Of a stretch of 64,000 nucleotides of DNA, positions 33,070 through 46,107 are shown one piece after another. Below the pieces are notes generated by a model, which saw only the letters and a list, made by a program, of their open reading frames with translations, had not been told where the DNA came from and ran no database searches. Every line of letters begins with the position of its first letter. Positions within the stretch are counted from its first letter, which is position 1. Origin of the DNA: Lepidurus packardi (Eukaryota > Arthropoda > Branchiopoda > Notostraca > Triopsidae); contig JAKZAN010000001.1 of NCBI GenBank assembly GCA_023053545.1, positions 12,726,024 to 12,790,023 on the forward strand. The letters run 5' to 3'. Made by a program: the position numbers and the translations under genes.

Positions 33070-36000
33070 TTACATGTGTCCTTCTGGACTTTCCTCATCG
33101 AAAACACGGCGCAAATCTGTGGCTGCTATACTTCTCATACTTCGAGAGCGTTCAAATAATGAAGGCTCTGTATAAATTGGTTCGCTAGGGTCTTCAAACG
33201 CCCGCCTCGATTGGTTAGTGTTGGGAATGTCATTGGAGTTATCGTCATTCCCGTTTACAGGAACTTCTGTCACGTACCTTTTTTTCCGTTTTAAAAACAT
33301 AAACATTCAATTAACATTTTTTGTTCCGAGATCAATCCAAGTTGCTTACCTGGGTTCGAATCCACGAGCTAGACTTGACATGAAAAAGAGATTGCGTGCA
33401 GATGGCGTGTGCGAAGCAGGTGGGCGGGGCGAAGAAGTGTTGTTTTGATTGGACCAGCGACCGGGAGCCGTTGCGTCCGCTTCGGCGTTTTTGAACTGCA
33501 AAAGCCGGTAGCGCCTAGGTAACAAGTTTAAGAGGCTAGATTTCGTGGACTCGGCAGTGGTACAATGTTTCTTATTTATACCTGAAGCAAAGTCCAGCTA
33601 AGCAAGAAGCTAGCAGCATAATACATAGGAGGATGATCAAGGAGGCAATTAAGCCGTAGTATTCCGTTTTCGATAAGCAGACGTCGAGCTGTCGGATGGC
33701 GGTCAATTCTTCTGCGGGTATTTCATCCCGGCGACTGTAAACTTTCAACATTTCCATAACAAGCTCTTCCTCTGCCTCTTCGCCAGCAGTTTGGTTGGCC
33801 TTGCCATCTTGGGCGGTAGGAACCGCGACCGGAAGACCGGTTATCTCTGCAGGCGCACCACGACGTTTGCGTCCGTAAGATTGCAAGGACCCTCTTCCGG
33901 TATTGCTGTTACAATATACCTGTGGAAGCAGCAAAAACCGTATTTCTTTCAGTGAAGGGAATTATTTCGTTTCTATTGATAAGTGTACCGGCTGACAGCC
34001 TCCGCGACAGGCGCGGACGGTGGCTTCGAAAACGAGGAAGTTGGATTCGGGAATCTTAAACGCGTTAAAGCGGGCTTCTAATCCGTCCAATTCTCGCGAT
34101 TTGTCCAACGCAGGAAAAATTCCATCATCCACAGGGCAACTAGATGTTTAAGGTTATGGTTAGTGGTACAAGGTGGATGAATGAATAATAAAGTTTTGTA
34201 CCCGAAGCGGTCAATGAGTTGGACACTTCGACCAGTGTAAGGATCCTTGGCGACGACATTGGTAGCAAAGATATCGTTGACCAGGTTGTAGCCGGCTAGG
34301 GATTCTAGACGGAACGTTAAAGGATCACCGACCGCGATGGTTGTTGTAGGTCTGTTTTGGAATAGGATCAAGAGCCGTACTCGCGAGTCTAGTAGGTTTT
34401 GCGCCGGCAAGTATTCAATGGGTGTAGGACTGCCAGACCTAGAACGCGATTTCCAATTCCAACTTGTTTTATTCTTAAAATACGGTTACGGACTCAATAA
34501 AACAAAGGTTTTACCCGGCACCGATGTAACCAGAGGTCACGACCGCCTCACCAGGGCCGCCGAACAGGCAAGTCAGGTTGTAACGCTTGTCACGGGAAGT
34601 TTGGACCATTTCACTAAACTGGACTACGACGATGTTGGTTAGAATATCTCCGTACTATAAAAGGGGGGAAAACATGGTTAGGATAACTAAGTTTCTTTAA
34701 CGATATCCAAGTTCAAGATACCTTTTGAGTACCGCAATCAGGGTACCCGCGAGGTCCGGTAATGCGTAAAACGCTGTTCGAACCTCCTGTACCGCGGAAA
34801 AAGCATCGGTCATAGAAACCATACGTATAGATACGGCCCGTAAAACCATCAGGGGTACGTAAAGTGAATTCCATGCCATCTTCGTTACACGTTTGACTGA
34901 CGTCCAAACAATCCGAGCCACCAATGCTGCGCTCGTAGAAGTCAAAGTCGCCGTTGGTTTCAAAGTAGGACGGATTGGTCAAATCCAAATCTTTTGACCC
35001 GCGGTCGCTTAGCTCACAGTTGTCAAGATCCCGGCCTACAAAATTGCTTACTGGCGTGGCTGGTAGACGACTGAAGAACAAAAAACATGATAGTTCACAA
35101 TGTCAAATGAATTTAACTTAAGTTCGTACTTGAAATTGAAGCTCACGCAAGCGAAATCTCGAGCATTTTGACATTCTCGCTCACACTGGAATAAGGAAGT
35201 AGCTTGTAGGTAACGGCGGATGTATGGACGGCGAATCCGGATTCTCGAACCGGCCTAGAAAGGAATGGAAATGGATTGATGAGTAAAAAAGAGGAAAATG
35301 GAATCTAAATTTACTTGACGGAATCCATCTTCCCGACCACCGCAGCGATCGCTCACAGGACGGAAGGAGCCGCCTGCTACTCCGCCGGCTCCTCCGAAAG
35401 ATCCGCCGCCACCACCAAAAGATCCACTGCCACCACCAAAGGATCCGCCGCCGCCACCAAAAGATCCTCCCCCTCCAAAGCTCGATGATCCACCGCCGCC
35501 AAAACTAGATCCCCCACCGCCAAAACTGGATGATCCTCCGCCGAAAGATCCGGATCCCAATGAGCCCCCGCCTCCGAACGATCCGGAACCAGAGCTTCCA
35601 CCGCCGAAAGAACTTCCATAATACCCATCATCTATTTCGTTAATTGTTTTAAAAATGAAATCAATTAGAGATGTTTCGTAGTTAGAAGAGGTTTAAAGAT
35701 AGCATCATGCGATTCTAAAGGTGCCGTGCAAAAAGTACACTAACGTGTGGTCGTTCTACAGATATGTTAGGAGGATGTTACGAAATGTTAATGCGGTATC
35801 CAAAGACGCATCCCGGATTGATCTCTAAAAACTCTCGCGTTAGCATGAGGGGCATACACATGCGAAGGGTTAAAGACAAGGTTGTTACGCAAATGAAGCA
35901 CCTGTGGTAACCCCAGCAGTGGCTTGCTGAGGTCTAAGTGTGATGGGTTCCAGCTCCTGAATGCTCGGGTACGTCAAGTTGAATTCTGATCGGTCTACAA

Positions 36001-39000
36001 AAACGTTCAAGTGCTTAAAAATCACACACACACACACACAACAAACACCTTTCTTTGTCCCCCTAAAACTAAGGAGTCATAAGCGTGCGCCGCAAAACTC
36101 GTAAATACGACTCGCAGTGCGACTCGAAATGCCACGCGGATCAACCCAAACTAATACATTGGAAGAGAGAGAAGAAGAACCTCGGTTGCTGTACGGGTCC
36201 AGACCCGAAGAAGAACTCGAACCTGAAGAGGATGAACTCGGATAAGAAGGGTAGATAGAGGGACGGTCGCGATCATTGCCTCCTCCGCCAATGCTGCCGC
36301 CGAATCCATACGGGCGGTTTAAACGGTGCTTCCACCGCTGCTTCCAGATCCTATTCCGCCGTAACTCGAGCCGCTTCCACCATAGGCACCTCCCCCCGAA
36401 CTTCCACTGTACCCACTTCCTCCAGCAGAACTCCCACCATACCCACTTCCCCCTATACTTCCACCGTACGAACCTCCCGCTATACTTCCACCGTACGAAC
36501 CTCCCCCTAAAGTTCCACTTCCAAAGCCACCGCCACTTGATAGCCCTCCTATGCCTCCTCCTCCGGTGCCACCGGAGGAGGAAAAGGGGATATTACTGGA
36601 CCAGGAAGAGGACGAAGACCAGGCGTTGTTGCCCAAATCGGCTCCTGCGAACCCGGATCCGTCAGCTAAAAGTATTGTTAGGACCAGACATGAGTGGTAC
36701 GCGGACAGGGACGTAGACATTAGTGGGGAAAAGCGTTCATAACACAGCCCTTTTGTTGACCATATCGTTTATAGCTAGTGATGGTTACCTGTCAGACTTT
36801 CGTAGTAATCGTAGTCAGGGTCGTAGACCAGACGTCCGTCTTTCTGTTCGAATCGACTCAGGCGGCAGATTCTGTAGCGTTCACTGTACATGGCTGAGCG
36901 GCAGCGGTAACTTGCCTAAACAGAGGAGTCATTAGGTTAATTGCGTCCTGCCAAGCTATTTTAAAACTTATACTTGGCGTAGACACTCGTCGAGGCATTC
37001 TGCCAGGGTACGGTCTGTGATTTCGGTCTGGAAGTCGGACGACAATCGGGAGTTTCGGTAGCGCTGGAACGCTGTTAGGATATCCCTGCGACGACCATCA
37101 GCGTAGAGCGGGGAAGTGTCACCATCGCCGCGACCATTTGAGGGTGTCTCAGTGTTTTGCCCGCTCGTTTCCATGCACATAAACTCAAAGTATTGGTACT
37201 TGGACCCGGAAACTTGATTCACTGAATTGCTCGACTCGGGCTCGGGGCTTGTAAAGGAGTCCTCCGAGGATAAGAAACAAGACTGGGTGGCGGGGTCGAA
37301 GATAAACGACCGGCAAAGATACCTACGATACATTCCCCCCAATTTGGCGTCAGTCGTAAACTAGTTTACCCTGAAAATGTGTTACGTACCTGTCGGCCGC
37401 CACGCAGCGAGACTGGCATTCTTCTGCAGACGCATTCCGTACCGTTTCAACTTCTAAAAAGTTGCCAACTTGGGTGCGTTCTTCACGAATAAACGACACT
37501 CGGCCATCGCAGCGTCGGTCCTCTGATAGGCACGTGTTTTCGAAATAATCAAAGCCAGGGTCGTCTTCGAAAAACTGTGAATGGGACCGCCTCGTATGTC
37601 GGCTCAAGTAGCAAGTACGTGACGTACTGTCGTACGAAGCTCCGCGGCACACGAAGCTGTACTCGTTTAAGCATCTAGTTCGGAATTTAGCATTAAGTTT
37701 AACTTCTCTTAGACAGTTTAAGTTGAATAAGAAATGCTTCGTACTTGTCTTCACATTCCGTGCGATTGGCTACAAAGTATTCTTTGGCCCCAGTAGGACG
37801 GAATTTCTTGCGAGGAGCGCGCTCAATGACGTATCGACGATTCGGGCACTCGCGGTCAATCCGGGAAGCTAATTATTATCAAAGTTACCCCAAAGCAAAA
37901 AGAATGTTTCGTTTTCGTTTACATGTTAGACAGATTTCGCTGAGATGGAAAGAGCCAGGCATGGCCACAAGCGTGCCTAATCCTTCAGGGCGTGACTGTT
38001 CGCGGGACAGGAAGCAGACGGAATCCTCGTAATCCCCTACACTGCCACTCAATCCATTCCCATTGTTGTTGCTACTACCGAGTCCGCCCAACAATCCTGC
38101 CCGTCTGCCTGGCTGGAAATCCAAGGAACTGCACGTTCGTACTAGATTGTTGGCTGCTGTGCGGTCCCGTAAGCACAAGTCTTGGCATTTCTCCAGAACT
38201 TGCATCGGAGGAGAGGCATCTCTCACCTTAATTTACCACCAATTCATTTTTTTGCTTAAAAAATACTGCAATTTTTTATTATTATTTTTCTAACTTACCA
38301 CGTCATCGTCAAATCCTTGGAGTTGGTAATTAGGGAGCCTTTCGTAGACTATCTTACCCACTCCGAAATTACAAGTCGTTTGAGCTGCAAACAAGAGAGG
38401 AAAGGATTTTTTTTTTAAATTAACATATCCATTTCGAATTAGTCTAAACATTTGGTATAGAAGTCAAGATCATTTCGTTTGAATCCCAAATAAAATAAAG
38501 TAAACTCCACACCGTAATAAATAGCTTGAAGCACTGTGAGTGTAGGCTTCCACAAAATCATTGCAGCATGGTTAACTTGGTGGCTAACAAATTAAACTCG
38601 CTATGTAATCGGTAACACTTATGATGAGTTAATGTCGACTCTTGCTCAAATGCAAGCTGGTTTGTTTCTGTCAGTTGATACCTTACCGTTATGCTTTAGT
38701 GACCTGGATGGAGGGGGAGTCCCATAGAGATGCTGCGGGTAATTAACCCTCTGCCTGTTGCATGTAATCAACCCACTGAAAAATTTATTTACGCCTACAC
38801 CATATATTTTTTTTCTAAAAAGGCGCGATGGAATTGTGTTTTACGATTGGCATAAATTGTGTGGATTTTACTCGGAACGGGGGGAAACAAACAGGAACTT
38901 ACAAAAAAATAGAGGAAAGGGGGGGGGGTACCCACCCATGTCCGTAAAACGTTTACACGGTTGAACTGATTTTGTTTCATAATTTAACCCCGTCAGTGCC

Positions 39001-40114
39001 CTAAATATATAATGAAGGCTCAAAACGACTTCGAAAGTAGCTTTTATTTTCAGGGTGAAATTCATTTGACGGTCAGATAGTTCTTTTTTTCCTTACAATA
39101 GGGTCATCCACCTGTGGGGTGTGGTGTGATTTGCTAGAGAGAAGACCGGATGTAACCGGAAGTTACGCCAGGCCTTCGATTGTAGCAGTTACTTTCGCTG
39201 TGATAACTTTCGGCATTTCAGCTGATGGTATTAGCTCGAATTGGAGAAAGCTTGCTCTAGATACTAAGGATTGGATGTCTAGTCTAGACTGTGGATTACT
39301 CTGGACGGTGAAAATGCGGTTCGCGGAAAAGTGTCTGGCTAATGACCTTGCTTGCGAATTGACAAGGTCCCAATCCAACCCTGCTAACTTTGGCGTTTCG
39401 CTGTAGGCGTTAAGGGGTTGGACGTATTTGACTGTTCAACATCTGTAGAGGATTGTAGACCATTTGACTAACTCTATACTCAGTGGACAAACTGGTACTA
39501 GAGGGGAATGCATCGATAGTATCGGTAGTATTTTGACCCAGAAAGCTAGGAAGTTGAAAAAGCAAACCAAACGAGGTCAGCTAATGTTTTGGAATAAAGA
39601 GTTTATTGCTCTGACGCAAGTTTTTCTTCACAATAGAAAGGCGAGGAGGTGTGTTTTGTTTGGCGGTATACTGGGCAGTGCAGAGCGGAAATGGATCAGG
39701 TGAGTGATTGCTATTCATAACTGTGATAGGGGAGATATGGGATGCTGGACACATTACATTCTCATTTCCGGACCATAAGAGAGACCCTGACGCGCCTATT
39801 TTCATGTAGGTTAAAGGTGAACTTGCGTATTTTTTTGAGGCCAAATGAGTTTGACCGTCACGATTTTCTTAAACAATGAAGGCGGCAAGTCAAATTGTAA
39901 TTCGTTTTAAACTAGCTTAGTCTATTTAATATTAATTTATACTAATTCAACTTAGCTTTCAGAAAATTCCTGGTTGGGGGGATTAATGTGAAAAGTATTT
40001 AAAAAATGCTAATAGTTTACCTTCGGTGAGCATCCTGAGGACGGTGAGTAGAGAGATGGCTTGCACCATGCTGCGTTGAAGGCTGACTGGGCCACTAATG
40101 AGTCCTCCTGGCAT
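33070..40114 (-). CDS. PAN/apple + zona pellucida domain membrane protein
   Basis: Minus-strand exons: 40114-40021 (signal peptide, VQAISLLTVLRMLTEA), 38384-38299, 38226-37923, 37868-37745, 37674-37390, 37322-36974, 36915-36789, a Gly-rich exon from 36665, a Ser-rich piece ending near 36181, 35994-35902, 35631-35315, 35254-35130, 35070-34722, 34654-34515, about 34436-34202, 34139-33989, 33919-33582, 33514-33350 and 33277-33070. Three to five Cys-rich PAN-like modules (CQDLCLRD, ECLDECLRQ, CERECQNARDFACVSFNF) precede a full ZP domain (ILTNIVVVQFSEMVQ, CPVDDGIFPAL, VRACRGGC), a furin site (GRKRR), one transmembrane helix (YYGLIASLIILLCIMLLASC) and a short cytoplasmic tail. The layout matches arthropod apical-matrix ZP proteins such as NompA or the Neyo/Nyo/Trynity group, which anchor cuticle to epithelium. 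Splicing in the Gly-rich part (36180-36665) is unresolved. Confidence 0.85.
35315..35631 (-). repeat. Gly/Ser-rich SFGGGG repeat block in the PAN-ZP gene
   Basis: The exon encodes roughly fifteen repeats of the type SFGGGG or SFGGGS, a low-complexity spacer typical of cuticle and silk-like matrix proteins. The second such block is at about 36320-36600 with GGSYGGS-type repeats. Such codon-repetitive sequence is prone to length change. Confidence 0.85.
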
Positions 40115-41804
40115 GATGCTATGACGAAAATCTCCCACGCACACAACACGCACTCATAAAGGCCGCTGGTTTTTAACCAAAATGTCTAAAGCACCAAAAC
40201 TGATCCAAAGAGGGTACCTGTCAAATAAAACGTAGATGTACTAATATAGTACCACTATGTTTGCTCCTTGGAATAGAATTTTAAAACTATTTTTTAAGTT
40301 TGGATTCAAGGGGCAGTTAACTATAAAAAGCTCAGCCGAGGTGGTCGCTGCATGTCTCTTTCAGAACACAAGCTTTCCTGATCTGTGTTATACTAAGAGA
40401 CCGAAAGTGTCAGAAGGATGGTAGAGATGGAACGAAACTGGAGGGCAGCGAAGGATTTTCAACCTGTGATATATGAAATTCAGAGCGAAAGTCCCAATCG
40501 TTCATCTCGTGTTTGATACACAAATGTTGTATAAAGTCCATAAAGCATGCATGGGTAAATACCACGCCTATGCCCACCTTTTCGAGGAGCTTTTTGACCA
40601 GTAAAAAGGTACGGTAGTTCCAAAATAGGGTGCCGATGACGAAACAGGTTGTTAATGAAAAGAAAAGCACGTTGTGGAATGTCCGTTTTGGGGGGGAGAG
40701 GGGAAAAACAAGGGTTAAGCCCCAACGAACTCAGCGTACAGGTGAAAAAACGGAAAGCGAAAGTATTCTATGCTAATTTTAGTTGTTTTTTAAACAAAAT
40801 ATAAGCGATGGCGATAACCTGTACAGGAACTGGTTTTACGAGTGCGTCTGAAAAGGCAGCGGAAGTGATTGCGTTTTTAGTCCAGGTTACCAATGTTACG
40901 GCGGAAAGACTCACACAAAACTCGTTAGGATGAGTTACTATGACACCATAGGATCTCATTACGGCGCCCGTATGTTCTGTTGTGCTTTATTGTATTTCAA
41001 AGCGGGCAATTTTAGAAAGAAGTAGGACATGCTTTGGCTTTTCAAACTTAGATGGTCACTTACCTTACACGGGCTCCCTTTTTTGGTTCAATTCAAGTTA
41101 AAAATAGCAATTTCAATCTCCAAAATGTCACTTTCACTGTTGTAATCAACGTAATGTCTCTTATGTGGACAGAAGCTCGAATGCGAGGGATGGAATTGTT
41201 GCAGGTCTTCAAGTACTACGGAAATTCACGATACCGTGTCCCCCTTTTTTCTCTCTTTCGTTTAAAAGGGGGTATAAGCTCATTAGCACAAGTCATGGTG
41301 CAAATATCCTCCCTTTTTAGTTTTTTTGCATTGTCCATACATTTGGAGTGCCGGATATGTTGCTTTGTATGTCATCAAATCGACACTGTCGGTATTTACA
41401 CCAACAGGACTGATACTTTGATTAATGAATCCGAGTAACAATCCAAACCTCTGTGTCATTTCCAGAATCGCCAATCCACGCCCCTTGTCACCTGTAAAAA
41501 GTGGACTTCGCCATTTAAAAAAAAAAAAATTAAAGCAAATGTTAGGCGGTGTAGTCTTTTTTTGCAAATTTTTGTATTCTTTATCCACCACTGGTCTCGG
41601 AATGAATAGATTTGGAATTGGACAATAATCACACCACAGGGTACTGGCAGAAAGGTATATCACATGCTTTTTAGACCGCAATTAGTTGCCTTTTTTTGCA
41701 ATTCTGGCGTGTAATTAAGCCCCGAAATATAAAGTTTTATACCTGGATACGAATTAAAAAGATAAAAAGAAAGTCCAGTCCAAAAAAGGGTAAGCTACAC
41801 AGAT
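40115..41804. other. Intergenic region, PAN-ZP 5' side / PLC-delta 3' side
   Basis: Both flanking genes are on the minus strand, so the PAN-ZP promoter should be in the left part. Frames at 40410-40725, 41052-41438 and 41283-41681 have no recognisable domain. The PLC-delta 3' untranslated region is expected near 41600-41800. Confidence 0.4.
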
Positions 41805-44800
41805 TTAAGGACCAAATTTGACATGGATGAAAATTGTGGCAGGAGAAATTGCATCGCCACTTTTAGTTAGCAAAGGCACATGGGTGTATCCTATGGAACA
41901 GAATTAGCCAATGAGAATCTTCTACACATTTTTTGACTATTTAGAAAAATTTACCTTGATTTAAACTAGTCACTGGAATAGCGTAGCCACCAATGAACTC
42001 ACTAGCCGAGATCTTGTCTTTATCCTTGACTTGAAAGAGCATCATCGTAGTATCTGGAGAGCTGATGTGAAAAGTTGTCGTTTCGTTCCAAACTGGGTTG
42101 AAACCTGTAGCAAAATAAAAAAAATTAACCTCTGCTCTACAAATGTTACAGTGCGTTTTTACCATTGTCAGGGACATGTTTTGTCTTGAACTTTTGATCC
42201 TCAGTTTCGCCGTACAATCTGACAGATACATAGGGATCAACGACGTCTTTCGTTTTCTCTACTCGAGCCTTGGGCAGACTCTGTCCGGAAATGATTCGTA
42301 TACTCACAGTAATCGAATTCCTGTAAAAAAAAGAAGAAAATAAATTAGCTAAAAGTTTATGTAAAGTGGCAATGAAAAGATAAACTGACATGGGATTCGT
42401 GATATCACCGATGAGGAAATTAGGTTTCAGAACGTAACCGCAATTTCCGTTTTCCAGGAATCTTCCCCTAGCAAGCATCATGTCTTTCCCGGGCGTTTGG
42501 TAATTCAGTGCCACTACCGTGGAAAAAGTTAATTAGGCGTACTGGACTGGATGAGTGGGCGCTGTGTTACCTATTTGACACCCGACTTTCCAGTAAGGTA
42601 CAGGGTTGTAATTGCTGGATCCGGTACGGCTTCCGGCAGGGTAAATGCGCACCAGTTGTCGTGCTGTATGAGCTATAAAGTCTTCTTTCGATACTTCCAT
42701 CAGTTCTTTCGCGCGACCCTCGGAAAAGGAAGACATTTGGTAGCACTTGTTGTCGGCGCGGCTCTGTTCAAAGCTCTTAAAAGATACAGCTTGGCAAATG
42801 TTCACCAAGTCGGACAAATCCTTGGAAAGCACCTTCTTCAACTGCAAAACAAAATACACAAAATAGCGAACGTTTTTATACCATCCGAATCGAAGTAAGA
42901 ACCAAATCTTGGCTGTGTAGCTTACCTTTTCAGCATCAGGTTGCTTAGCACTCACGTTTCCATCAGGCTCATCAATGAATGACCGAGCAGCGTTAAGAGA
43001 TTGTCGGCTACCACTGCTGGACTCTTGTAGGGCATAATTCTGTGCAGTTTGAGCTGGCTCTTCCAAAGTACTAATGAGCACGGCTTGAGGTGCGCTAGGA
43101 GCAACTGCAGCATTGCTGGGAGCTTTCATTTTCTTGCCTTTTACAATAACTTTGCGCATTAAAGCTTCTGGTGACGGAAGGTTGGTCATGTCGTCATCTA
43201 CCGGCTCGTTGTAAAGCATATCTGTGTAATATTGGCAGAAATAACGTTAAGTATGTATACACTTTCGCGATATAATGAACAAGTTCTATACCTCCCAATA
43301 TTTCTTTCAAGTGCTGGGCCAGCTTGTCTTGTTGAGGCTTGCTTAGATGGTTTTCCAAGGACAGAATCAGCGGATAGGGCGATATGTCAAATGCATGAGT
43401 CTTGATGGCATCCGCCAAGACGTCTTTGACTAAGATAGCTGAAGTTATGGTATGTCCGTGGTAAATAGAAGGCTCGTCATTGGGTCCATCCCACAAGTCC
43501 ACTTAATAAGTGCATAAATGATTAGGATTTTAGGTATTTACGTTATGATTTTTTTAGTCATTACGTTCAAGACAGCGACATCCTTTTCGCATGGCGCTGA
43601 TGTAAGCCTCGATGCTGCTCTCACTAGTTAACTGGTTCCCCATTAAGTAGGTGTTGTGCGAAGATGCGACGTAATAGTGCGCCAAGGGACGCGTCATATC
43701 TTGGTTTACTTTCTTGTGCTCAGGCTTGAGGGCTTCGAACATTCCCGAAGTTAACAAGTTCGTGAATCCTACAAGTTTTGCCAAACCAAAATGATGACGC
43801 TTTTAAACACGCTTTGAGTAGAAGTAATTATTAAAGCTTACCTGCTAAGGTGAGGCTATCTCTTTTCTTAATCTCGGACATTTCAAAGGTTTGAATAAGT
43901 TTCTGGACGGTTTCCAAGTTTACAGTATCGTCATTGTATTCTTTCTTAAGGAATGCGAGCAATTCAGCTGCTGTCATGATCGAGCCATTGGAGATGGCGT
44001 ACCTAACCACAGTTTTGCGTTTAGTCACGGGTATAAAAAGCTCAGTAGTCTTTGTGTGTTTTTGTTTTTACTTTCTAAAGAGTTCTTCCAGCTCAGGTCT
44101 TTTAAGCAATTGCTGGTAAAAGACCACAAATTCATGGCCGTCCAAAACTTGTTCTTTCTTGACCGCTTTGCGGTTTGTGTTGGCTTCATCGAAAAGCTTT
44201 CGGACGTGTTCTTTGCTCATTTTGATGTTTAAGAGCCCCAGGAGTTTGAGGCATTCTTCAAAGTTTAAACTTCCCGAATTATCCTTATCAGCTTTCTTGA
44301 ATTGGGCTTTTAGCCACCTACACACATACATAAAAAAAGGTACGATATAAGATTAAGTGGTCAGAGGAGACCGATATCCGCTTTCCTTACTCTTCATAAA
44401 GACGTTCCTGTCGAAGTCCACGCACGACTATGAGTAAATCCCTTAGACCACGAACCCATTTCTTAGCAATGTCTTCTTCCCCAGCTACCAAATCTAGCGT
44501 CACTTGTCCGTCACCGTAAATAATGGAAAAACAGTGAGCTTCTTGTAAAATTGGATCGGTTGGGTGCTTTTGTCGCCGTTCGTCCACTCGCCGGCCAACG
44601 CGGTTGAACGTATCCGTTGCCCAACCTCCTCTTACGTCTTTAATATCCAAGATGTCGACTAAAAACAAGCACAAACATCAGCTTAAAGTTAAGACGCCAA
44701 ACGATATGAGCTCTAGTTACTGTAGGTATCCGTTTGGGTACACAAAGGCTTATGAGTGGGTTCGTAGCAGATTCGCAAATGGTTTTCGTCTAGCCAGTAG

Positions 44801-45111
44801 CGGCGTGGGTACCATTTATCGTAGCTCCGAACTTTCCATAACTGAGTGCCTTTACGTAAAACGGCAAGTTCCGCTTCGGAAGACTTGGATCGCTTAACCA
44901 CCTCTGGGAAAAAACAAACAAAACAAAAAACCGCACCCATTAATGAACGTCCGCTGTATACCACAACTATGAAATCTTGGCACGTATGAAAACGCCTATG
45001 GCTAAGAATGAACACTTTGGAACACTTTGGCGAAGAAATACCTTGAACAAAATCAGAAAAGGAATAGACAAACTGTCCGGATGCTCGCCAGTTCTCTTGG
45101 CCGTAACTCAT
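41805..45111 (-). CDS. Phosphoinositide phospholipase C, delta type
   Basis: Minus-strand exons: 45111-45042, 44903-44721, 44658-44391, 44317-44072, 44002-43842, 43768-43565, 43501-43292, 43221-42926, 42841-42571, 42513-42390, 42320-42163, 42104-41955, 41890-41805; 808 residues. In order: a PH domain (about 35-150; [20 protein letters not shown], basic as in PIP2-binding PLC-delta), EF hands (loop [12 protein letters not shown]), the catalytic X box (ASSHNTYL with its catalytic His, [15 protein letters not shown] with the second His, [10 protein letters not shown]), an X-Y linker with Ser/Ala-rich sequence, the Y box ([34 protein letters not shown]) and a C2 domain ending KFGP. It hydrolyses PIP2 to IP3 and diacylglycerol. 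No SH2/SH3 insert (gamma) or C-terminal extension (beta) is present. Two further candidate first exons lie upstream. Confidence 0.94.
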
Positions 45112-45686
45112 TATGGCTAACAAGAAAATACAAAGGTCAAGAATTTTAGTTTCCTGTCCAGGTCGTCCACTTTGATGTTGTTAATCAATAGTACCACGTC
45201 TGTTTTCACGGCGTGTTTTGTTGTTGTCGCCTGCGAGCGAAGAAGCATTCGTAAGACTCAACGTAGCAAGGGTGACTACCCATACCAATGCGTAACATCC
45301 CCAGTTCGATTTTGTCATTGAGAAAAATAACTACGGCTCAACTAACTATAGCATTAAAGTCGAGCCAAGTTGCTTGGCTATATATTCGAATGATTGAAAA
45401 GGACAGACAGTCCTTATCGTTAGTCGATAACGACGTGTCGCCCTGCATTTCCATACATTCGGAAGTAGTTCGGGGGGTTTGGGTGGCGCTTCGCTATATC
45501 TTATCGTATGCGATCGAAGAAAAGGAAAGTCGACAGACTTGGTTGTTTCTACACTTGCGTAAAGACAGTTTTTTCTTGTTTGGGTTTTGGTAGCGAACAG
45601 GGTTATGTTTCGCATTCCAATCAACACTCTGAGATTCAAAGAACACTTGAAATGTGGACGAGACGGAAGGAAACTTAAATTCTTAC

Positions 45687-45708
45687 CTGAAAAGTTGATA
45701 ACCGTCAT
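45687..45708 (-). CDS. Candidate alternative first exon of PLC-delta (7 codons)
   Basis: On the minus strand ATG at 45708 opens MTVINFS and then meets a strong donor (CAG/gtaaga) in phase 1, the phase needed to join PLC-delta exon 2 at 44903. Very short, so chance is a real alternative. Confidence 0.35.
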
Positions 45709-46046
45709 TTTAGAGCCGAAAACACACACAAAAAAACAATCCTATGCTTACGCTAATGCGCAAAATACTGAATTAGTTTCACATTTGCCTTACGTATTTG
45801 ACCAGGATTCAGATTTTCCCGCATAAACCAAAGAAAAACCTTTATCATTGACGTCACGGATCAAGCGGATCTTACCCCACGCCCACGTGAGGCTGCTAAT
45901 GTGCGGTCTGTTCTGAGAGAGATAGTGACGCATGCATGCGTGTCAGAGCAATAGGCATAACAGCACACAAATAGGTTGTGTGTGCCACTAGCTGGAAGAT
46001 TCTGACTTCTAGGAAAAGTAATGGCCAGGTCTAACTTTCTTCCTAC

Positions 46047-46107
46047 CTCGGTATTCCGGAATATCTTCTAGTGTTGGGTAGAGAGACTTCTTATCGGGTG
46101 TTGCCAT
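46047..46107 (-). CDS. Candidate alternative first exon of PLC-delta (20 codons)
   Basis: On the minus strand ATG at 46107 opens MATPDKKSLYPTLEDIPEYR and then a donor (CGAG/gtagga) in phase 1. Joined to exon 2 at 44903 it gives an uninterrupted N terminus (IPEYR-EVVKRSK) in place of MSYGQENW. The peptide looks protein-like. Alternatively it starts another, unrecognised gene. Confidence 0.5.

Noticed and set aside
33346-33372. GGGTTCGAATCC, which resembles a tRNA B box
   Set aside because: It lies inside a coding exon of the PAN-ZP gene (RGFEPR on the other strand), and the flanking bases do not form a T stem.
36276-36716. Plus-strand 146-codon frame rich in His, Arg and Pro
   Set aside because: It is antisense to the Gly-rich repeat exon of the PAN-ZP gene; the repetitive composition explains its openness.
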